A DNA stretch of 64,000 bases. It comes from Trochalopteron elliotii (taxonomy: Eukaryota > Chordata > Aves > Passeriformes > Leiothrichidae). The notes under the pieces were generated by a model. That model was not told where the DNA came from. It was given only the letters and a program-made list of their open reading frames with translations, and did no database searches. Below are positions 62,459 through 64,000 of this stretch, piece after piece; positions within the stretch are counted from its first letter, which is position 1, and each line of letters opens with the position of its first letter. The stretch covers positions 837,369-901,368 of the forward strand of contig JANPWX010000074.1 of the NCBI GenBank assembly GCA_024734555.1, written 5' to 3'. The position numbers and the translations under genes are program-made.

Positions 62459-63951
62459 TTGAGTAAGACAGTTCTAACAGAGAGCATATGCCACATTCTT
62501 TGCAAGGGCACCAGGAATCCAGGCAGGTGGGAAGGAATGAAACAAAGATGAATGTGGAGTAATTCGTGCAAAATGAAACCCATTAATTTGTTGGAAACAT
62601 TTTGTAGCTTGTTACAACTCCATTAAAATCCATGAAATTATCTGAGAAATACATTCCTCCATAGTAAGTCAAATGATAACACCAAATAAGCAGCTATGAC
62701 ATAGCAGATCTGTTCTGACAGGATTACTTTAAAAAATAGGGTAGCTGAAAATGGTATAACCTGCGCAGCAAAATTGGTGGTGAGGTTCTGACAGCCACAC
62801 CATTGCTTTGCTGCAACTTAGCTCTAATCTTGATCCAGAGATCAGCATCACATTTGCAGCTGGAGCACAGCAGATCCCAGCCACCAGAACTGTGTCAACC
62901 AAACACTGCTCTTGGACTGCTTTGTGAACCAAACTGAAGCACAGAAATGGGAGCCATTACAAAATAAGCCATGAAAGTACACTGACAATCTGCCCCAACA
63001 GTAATGCAAACACCCCTTCGATGCAGGTTATTGTGCTCCTGTTTAGGTAACACGGTTATTCCAACAATCACAAATTATAGGGCATGTATTACATGGAGTG
63101 GGCAGGAATATCCGTAACAGATAGCAGATCCTTCACAACTGATGTTAAATTTAAGTTTCTAGTACTGTCCCAAAGAGTGGCACTCAAAACTGCAAAAAAT
63201 TATTTCTTTTTGCACAATGGATTAATTCGTTCTTTCTTACCCCTATTTCAAATAGTGAAAACTGATTTTGGAAAAAAAAATAAATTCTAACATTTATAAA
63301 CAAATCAACCAAAATAAAATGTGAGAAATCTGTCCTAAACCCCTAACCTAAAGTTAGACAAGAGGTTTTACGATATACTAATGTTTTGCTAGAAGTACAG
63401 ATAATTAAGGAGTTTTATTAATATGCTCCATGAGCAAAATCCCATATTCTACTGAAAAACCTGCGAGTCACACTGATATATTAGCACTCACTTGTCTTTC
63501 CATTTCCAACAGCCTACTAGTATTTCACTGACAATAGATCCCATTTCTGTTCTGTATTTTCTATTTCTTGAATTTTGTTTAGTAGTTTATAATTTTATCA
63601 TTTGTAATCTATATTCAGTGCTCACTTATCTACAGTAAAACAAGATTTCCTCTTATATACTGTGTCTGAGAACATAAAGTAATTTTAAAAATCTCATATT
63701 TTCAGTTATTCTTGAAAGAAATGGGGACCCAGAGCACAGTGCTGTCATCAGGTTGTAACACTGATTGAATATGAAATACAGCACCTCAGAAGAAGAACTA
63801 CAACCAGAGAGACAAAGAGTACTAAACATACCATGGCACTGTCCATTCCAGCCTCTGAACCCCACTCTGCAAGGAATGCACTGGTAAGAGCCAGGAGCAT
63901 TAAGGCACTGTGCATCTGGACAGGTAGTTGGAGTCAGGCATTCATCAATGT
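9050..63951 (-). CDS. LTBP1: LTBP1, latent TGF-beta binding protein 1, 3' half (gene-level span of 15 coding exons)
   Basis: Secreted extracellular-matrix glycoprotein of the fibrillin/LTBP family. It disulfide-bonds to the TGF-beta propeptide (LAP) and stores latent TGF-beta on fibrillin fibres. The 15 exons join without frame break into 679 residues plus a TAG stop; the first codon is split with an exon beyond the right edge. Order: cbEGF x7 (residues 1-295), linker and TB domain (296-385), cbEGF x2 (386-475), TB domain (476-573), linker and EGF (574-623), cbEGF and tail (624-679). Exact family stretches include [47 protein letters not shown] and [20 protein letters not shown], which I recognise as LTBP1 rather than LTBP2, 3 or 4. 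Most EGF modules carry the C-x-N-x4-[FY]-x-C-x-C pattern for Asn hydroxylation. The signal peptide, hybrid domain and N-terminal half lie outside the window. The exon-by-exon entries give the coding segments; this span includes introns. Confidence 0.97.
9220..10489 (-). other. LTBP1 last intron (1.27 kb)
   Basis: GT-AG intron between the penultimate EGF exon and the terminal exon. I see no repeat, RNA gene or extra exon in it; the 99-codon minus ORF at 9543-9842 has no family resemblance. Confidence 0.85.
10490..10639 (-). CDS. LTBP1: LTBP1 exon: penultimate EGF module
   Basis: A 150-base exon, phase 1-1, with acceptor ctcccag and donor GTGAGG. It encodes (R)[20 protein letters not shown] then [20 protein letters not shown] and LDMAKMTCV. 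Six cysteines are present, but the calcium-site Asp/Asn pattern is altered (A-E-E-C) and the hydroxylation position is Arg, so this EGF is unlikely to be hydroxylated. The sequence is almost identical to mammalian LTBP1. Confidence 0.97.
10640..13956 (-). other. LTBP1 intron (3.3 kb) with a CR1 tail
   Basis: GT-AG intron. It holds a CR1 3' tail at about 12873-12933, an alternating purine-pyrimidine stretch at about 12454-12506 (runs of atgt/acat/acac), a TG run at about 11083-11096, and a 16-base A run at 13887-13902 close to the donor. No other gene signal was seen. Confidence 0.8.
12873..12933 (+). mobile_element. CR1 LINE 3' tail fragment
   Basis: The plus strand reads aggttggaactagatgatct then ttaaggttccttcccactga and ccattctatga. 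This is the last ~60 bases of an avian CR1 element in forward orientation (consensus type ggttggactagatgatct...ccattctatgattctatg). Upstream similarity is not clear. Confidence 0.7.
13957..14079 (-). CDS. LTBP1: LTBP1 exon: end of the final TB domain and linker
   Basis: A 123-base exon, phase 1 in and phase 1 out (the Arg codon is split C|GT), with acceptor ccctcag and donor GTAAGC. It encodes (E)[20 protein letters not shown] then [22 protein letters not shown] in the first line is cysteine 8 of the TB domain; the rest is the conserved acidic linker, near identical to mammalian [20 protein letters not shown]... . A 9.5-kb intron separates it from the exon with cysteines 1-7. Confidence 0.97.
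14688..14729. repeat. 21-bp tandem duplication, two exact copies
   Basis: Unit aaagagcacagggaaacac plus ac (21 bases) occurs twice back to back without mismatch. The identity of the copies suggests a recent slippage or duplication event. Confidence 0.95.
21430..21484 (-). repeat. tRNA-like internal promoter pair (possible tRNA-derived SINE relic)
   Basis: On the minus strand TGGCTCAAGAG (21484-21474) fits a Pol III A box and GGTTCAAGTCC (21440-21430) fits a B box exactly. Their starts are 44 bases apart, the spacing between positions 8 and 52 of a tRNA. T arm stem pairs 4 of 5; acceptor and anticodon stems do not pair, so a working tRNA is not supported. A decayed tRNA-derived SINE or tRNA pseudogene is the best reading; the family is not identified. 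Confidence 0.4.
23551..23721 (-). CDS. LTBP1: LTBP1 exon: most of the final TB (8-Cys) domain
   Basis: A 171-base exon, phase 1-1, with acceptor ccatcag and donor GTAAGG. It encodes (E)[19 protein letters not shown]..., [20 protein letters not shown] and [16 protein letters not shown]. Seven TB cysteines are here. Between cysteines 6 and 7 is simply C-A-L-C, with no Phe-Pro insertion, so by the known rule this TB domain should not capture LAP. Its region is instead part of the C-terminal end that associates with fibrillin-1. The 3' end of the exon is in a locally GC-rich patch (gaggcgcgcg just downstream). Confidence 0.97.
23722..26044 (-). other. LTBP1 intron (2.3 kb)
   Basis: GT-AG intron. 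It is AT-rich just upstream of the acceptor (23760-23830, with a near-palindromic tataatttatca/tgataaattttata arrangement). No repeat family, RNA gene or additional exon was recognised. Confidence 0.8.
26045..26185 (-). CDS. LTBP1: LTBP1 exon: second cbEGF between the TB domains
   Basis: A 141-base exon, phase 1-1. It encodes [20 protein letters not shown]... then [18 protein letters not shown] and PADSS, the start of the spacer to the final TB domain. The acceptor reads ttttaaag, an AAG acceptor with a modest pyrimidine tract; the donor is GTATGA. Six cysteines are present. It matches mammalian DMDECQDPSSCIDGQCVNTE... . Confidence 0.96.
26186..27519 (-). other. LTBP1 intron (1.3 kb)
   Basis: GT-AG intron between the two EGF modules that separate the TB domains. 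Nothing else recognised in it. Confidence 0.85.
27520..27648 (-). CDS. LTBP1: LTBP1 exon: cbEGF between the two TB domains
   Basis: A 129-base exon, phase 1-1, with acceptor ccccag and donor GTAAGT. It encodes [20 protein letters not shown]... and [17 protein letters not shown]. The latter block is identical to mammalian LTBP1 as I recall it. Six cysteines, a calcium site (D-A-D-E-C) and a [12 protein letters not shown] hydroxylation pattern are present. Confidence 0.97.
27649..29998 (-). other. LTBP1 intron (2.35 kb)
   Basis: Intron following the 87-base exon. Its donor on the minus strand is GTCAGT (29998-29993); its acceptor is ccccag. No repeat, RNA gene or further exon recognised. Confidence 0.85.
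29999..30085 (-). CDS. LTBP1: LTBP1 exon: C-terminal end of the LAP-binding TB domain (8th cysteine)
   Basis: A short 87-base exon, phase 1-1. It encodes (A)[18 protein letters not shown]... to QNYK; it is too short and ATG-free to appear in an ORF search. It supplies cysteine 8 of the TB domain (LCPEGKGF) and the spacer to the next EGF. Mammalian LTBP1 has AEFTEMCPKGKGFVPAGESS at this place. The acceptor is ctcccag; the donor is GTCAGT, with C at intron position 3, weaker than the other donors in this gene. Confidence 0.94.
30086..31394 (-). other. LTBP1 intron (1.3 kb) splitting the LAP-binding TB domain
   Basis: GT-AG intron between cysteines 7 and 8 of the TB domain; the same split position recurs in the final TB domain, as expected for domains of common origin. 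Nothing else recognised in it. Confidence 0.85.
31395..31577 (-). CDS. LTBP1: LTBP1 exon: most of the LAP-binding TB (8-Cys) domain
   Basis: A 183-base exon, phase 1-1, with acceptor tgccatag and donor GTAAGA. An acidic linker ([12 protein letters not shown]) is followed by [18 protein letters not shown] and the triplet CCC. Seven of the eight TB cysteines are here; the eighth is on the next exon. Between cysteines 6 and 7 lies C-E-I-F-P-C: the Phe-Pro insertion is known in LTBP family work to be needed for covalent LAP binding, where one disulfide of this TB domain exchanges with cysteines of the TGF-beta propeptide dimer. N-V-T before the CCC triplet is an N-glycosylation sequon. Confidence 0.97.
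32833..33665 (+). mobile_element. CR1 LINE fragment: endonuclease part of ORF2, decayed
   Basis: The forward frame begins at the endonuclease region (WDD then [13 protein letters not shown]) and continues [17 protein letters not shown], a hallmark CR1 endonuclease stretch. It then goes through degenerate sequence matching [12 protein letters not shown] and [11 protein letters not shown]. Stops and frameshifts interrupt it. It lacks both the reverse transcriptase and the 3' tail, so it is truncated at both ends. The 226-codon minus ORF at 32986-33666 is only its antisense. Confidence 0.85.
35875..38105 (-). mobile_element. CR1 LINE fragment: endonuclease through mid reverse transcriptase
   Basis: About 2.2 kb of CR1 ORF2 in reverse orientation. 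From 38105 downwards: endonuclease ([13 protein letters not shown], then [20 protein letters not shown]), connecting region ([14 protein letters not shown], [12 protein letters not shown] at 36.96-37.18 kb), and reverse transcriptase ([59 protein letters not shown]). The usual F-x-D-D catalytic motif reads FTEDTN here (consensus FADDTK), so a catalytic Asp is lost. It ends in the C-terminal RT region ([15 protein letters not shown]) and lacks the CR1 3' tail, which is unusual because CR1 copies normally keep the 3' end. Several frameshifts; not active. Confidence 0.92.
40270..40812 (+). mobile_element. Solo LTR of an avian endogenous retrovirus
   Basis: A 543-base LTR starting TGTGCTGATTTCGG and ending AAACCACAACA, with the TG...CA ends of retroviral LTRs. 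Recognised inner blocks are gctgtatcttggatttgtgc, ttgctgagcaggactta, caaagggatattccagac, cttcccaagtcactgttatg, ctggagatggctgaacat and taaactgtctttacctcaac, all characteristic of a widespread avian ERV LTR family. The TATA area is decayed (cagtatacaaaa). Five-base flanks ACTAT (40265-40269) and ACTAA (40813-40817) agree at 4 of 5 positions, consistent with an old target-site duplication. No internal viral genes adjoin it, so it is a solo LTR left by recombination. Confidence 0.88.
41257..41400 (-). CDS. LTBP1: LTBP1 exon: last cbEGF of the long array, plus start of the linker
   Basis: A 144-base exon, phase 1-1, with acceptor cccccag and donor GTAAAA. It encodes [20 protein letters not shown]... 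then [17 protein letters not shown] followed by RFRTSP, the start of the linker into the TB domain. Six cysteines and the calcium site are present. Mammalian LTBP1 has [20 protein letters not shown]..., almost the same. The exon is separated from the TB exon by a 9.7-kb intron. Confidence 0.97.
41401..43626 (-). other. LTBP1 intron (2.2 kb)
   Basis: GT-AG intron, AT-rich (especially 42.2-42.8 kb). No repeat family, RNA gene or exon recognised. Confidence 0.85.
43627..43752 (-). CDS. LTBP1: LTBP1 exon: calcium-binding EGF module
   Basis: A 126-base exon, phase 1-1, with acceptor cttgcag and donor GTGAGT. It encodes [20 protein letters not shown]... and [17 protein letters not shown]. Six cysteines are present. 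T-N-G-T near the start forms an N-glycosylation sequon (NGT) between cysteines 1 and 2. It corresponds to mammalian DIDECVNNTVCDSHGFC..., which also has an NNT sequon there. Confidence 0.96.
43753..50167 (-). other. LTBP1 intron (6.4 kb)
   Basis: GT-AG intron. It holds a perfect 12-bp hairpin at 45800-45831 and a possible very old CR1-like scrap around 45388-45425 (ttttaaggccagaag...). No other gene or repeat is recognised; the 111-codon plus ORF at 47473-47808 has no family resemblance. Confidence 0.8.
45800..45831. repeat. Perfect inverted repeat, 12-bp stem and 8-base loop
   Basis: ggctattgtatt (45800-45811), loop tggcaaag, then aatacaatagcc (45820-45831): every stem base pairs. Function unknown; it lies deep in an intron. 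Confidence 0.95.
50168..50293 (-). CDS. LTBP1: LTBP1 exon: calcium-binding EGF module
   Basis: A 126-base exon, phase 1-1, with acceptor tttcag and donor GTGAGA. It encodes [20 protein letters not shown]... then [17 protein letters not shown]. Six cysteines, a calcium site and the Asn-hydroxylation pattern ([12 protein letters not shown]) are present. The [12 protein letters not shown] ending is nearly identical to the mammalian LTBP1 module ([12 protein letters not shown]). Confidence 0.96.
50294..52788 (-). other. LTBP1 intron (2.5 kb)
   Basis: GT-AG intron between EGF exons. Nothing else recognised in it. Confidence 0.85.
52789..52911 (-). CDS. LTBP1: LTBP1 exon: calcium-binding EGF module
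   Basis: A 123-base exon, phase 1-1, with acceptor atttcag and donor GTATGA. It encodes [20 protein letters not shown]... followed by CTCPDGFQ and ending in NRGCQ. Six cysteines are present with the D-V-D-E-C calcium site. It matches mammalian DINECLEDKSVCQRGDCINT... . A naive open-reading-frame search misses it because the minus-strand frame has no ATG and is short. Confidence 0.95.
52912..57459 (-). other. LTBP1 intron (4.5 kb) with mixed contents
   Basis: GT-AG intron. It contains a relatively GC-rich patch of unknown nature (about 53280-53700), an alternating purine-pyrimidine palindromic stretch (54997-55020), a 27-bp tandem duplication (55302-55355), and a stretch at about 55860-56800 whose plus-strand reading is protein-like but riddled with stops (see findings). 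An AATAAA on the plus strand is at 57139-57144. Confidence 0.75.
55302..55355. repeat. 27-bp tandem duplication, two copies with two differences
   Basis: Copy 1 (55302-55328) begins gctcatagtttttgtcatc and copy 2 (55329-55355) begins gctcacagttcttgtcatc; both continue tctttcct. Two substitutions separate them, so the duplication is older than the exact one at 14688. Confidence 0.92.
57460..57582 (-). CDS. LTBP1: LTBP1 exon: calcium-binding EGF module
   Basis: A 123-base exon, phase 1-1, with acceptor gctgcag and donor GTAAGC. It encodes [20 protein letters not shown]... ending in GDQCE, with six cysteines and the [12 protein letters not shown] hydroxylation pattern. It closely resembles the neighbouring module at 59597-59719 (shared CTNGRC and [10 protein letters not shown]), as expected for tandem EGF modules of one protein. 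It corresponds to mammalian DIDECQHRHLCAHGQC... . Confidence 0.96.
57583..59596 (-). other. LTBP1 intron (2.0 kb)
   Basis: GT-AG intron. Contains a CT microsatellite (59186-59202). No other repeat, RNA gene or exon recognised. Confidence 0.85.
59186..59202. repeat. CT dinucleotide microsatellite
   Basis: An uninterrupted (CT)8C run of 17 bases. Confidence 0.95.
59597..59719 (-). CDS. LTBP1: LTBP1 exon: calcium-binding EGF module
   Basis: A 123-base exon, phase 1-1, with acceptor cacag and donor GTAAGA. It encodes [20 protein letters not shown]... ending in KDQCE. Six cysteines have normal EGF spacing, with a D-I-N-E-C calcium site and Asn in the hydroxylation position ([12 protein letters not shown]). 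It matches the mammalian module DIDECQQGNLCVNGQC... . In mammals another EGF exon lies just before this one; I do not find it in the preceding intron (see findings). Confidence 0.96.
59720..63831 (-). other. LTBP1 intron (4.1 kb) with a 43-base A tract
   Basis: GT-AG intron between the CxxC-type EGF exon and the next EGF exon. It has a pure A43 run at 62414-62456 on the plus strand. I searched it on the minus strand for an EGF exon (a D-x-[DN]-E-C start and a C-x-C-x2-G-[YF] ending) and found none, although mammalian LTBP1 has one at this place. Confidence 0.75.
62414..62456 (+). repeat. Uninterrupted 43-base poly(A) tract
   Basis: Forty-three consecutive A on the plus strand (poly(T) in the LTBP1 transcript), with no interruption. 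An AATAAA lies about 50 bases upstream on the same strand (near 62364). Could be the tail of a retrocopied transcript or a simple homopolymer. Confidence 0.97.
63832..63951 (-). CDS. LTBP1: LTBP1 exon: EGF-like module with CxxC spacing
   Basis: The first exon visible in transcription order, 120 bases, phase 1 at both ends. The acceptor reads tttgaag (an AAG acceptor rather than CAG) and the donor GTATGT. It encodes [18 protein letters not shown]..., with the last cysteine pair written C-I-P-C instead of C-x-C. That spacing, followed by FRGWNGQC, is the same as in mammalian LTBP1 and helps identify the gene. The DIDEC start marks a calcium-binding EGF module. The Asp codon is split, with its G supplied by an upstream exon beyond the window. 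Confidence 0.95.
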
Positions 63952-64000
63952 CTTCAAAAGAGAAGATAAGAGGAAATAATGGTCAAAGCCATAACAGAAC

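Overview
The window is part of a bird genome. The bird call rests on a 5'-truncated CR1 LINE of the avian type (about 35.9-38.1 kb), further CR1 pieces, and a solo LTR that I recognise as a common avian endogenous-retrovirus LTR (40,270-40,812). The species cannot be fixed from this sequence.

One gene accounts for all the coding sequence I can support: the 3' half of LTBP1 (latent TGF-beta binding protein 1), on the minus strand. It enters at the right edge and ends at a TAG stop at 9,050-9,052. Fifteen exons are placed to the base from GT/AG splice sites and reading phase: 63832-63951, 59597-59719, 57460-57582, 52789-52911, 50168-50293, 43627-43752, 41257-41400, 31395-31577, 29999-30085, 27520-27648, 26045-26185, 23551-23721, 13957-14079, 10490-10639, and the terminal exon from 9219 down through the 3' UTR. 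All 14 internal exons begin and end in phase 1, and together they encode 679 residues with no frame break. In order the protein shows seven calcium-binding EGF-like modules, an 8-cysteine TB domain, two more EGF modules, a second TB domain, a short linker, and two C-terminal EGF modules. The first TB domain carries the Phe-Pro dipeptide between cysteines 6 and 7 that is known to allow covalent capture of latent TGF-beta; the second TB domain lacks it.

Layout: 1-8,194 is sequence downstream of LTBP1 with two CR1 remnants and no supported gene. About 8,195-9,049 is the LTBP1 3' UTR, with stacked poly(A) signals. From 9,050 to the right edge there are LTBP1 exons separated by introns of 1.3-9.7 kb. 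The 9.7-kb intron at 31,578-41,256 is the most repeat-rich: it holds two CR1 pieces in opposite orientation and the solo LTR. Other introns hold small tandem duplications, a 12-bp perfect hairpin, a 43-bp A tract, a tRNA-like A-box/B-box pair, and a weak candidate for a decayed protein-coding relic.

I see no operon, CRISPR array or new multi-gene system. The points most worth a second look are: an EGF exon present in mammalian LTBP1 (from memory) that I cannot find between 59.7 and 63.8 kb; the unusual donor of the 87-base exon that completes the TGF-beta-binding TB domain; and the inverted CR1 pair in the large intron.
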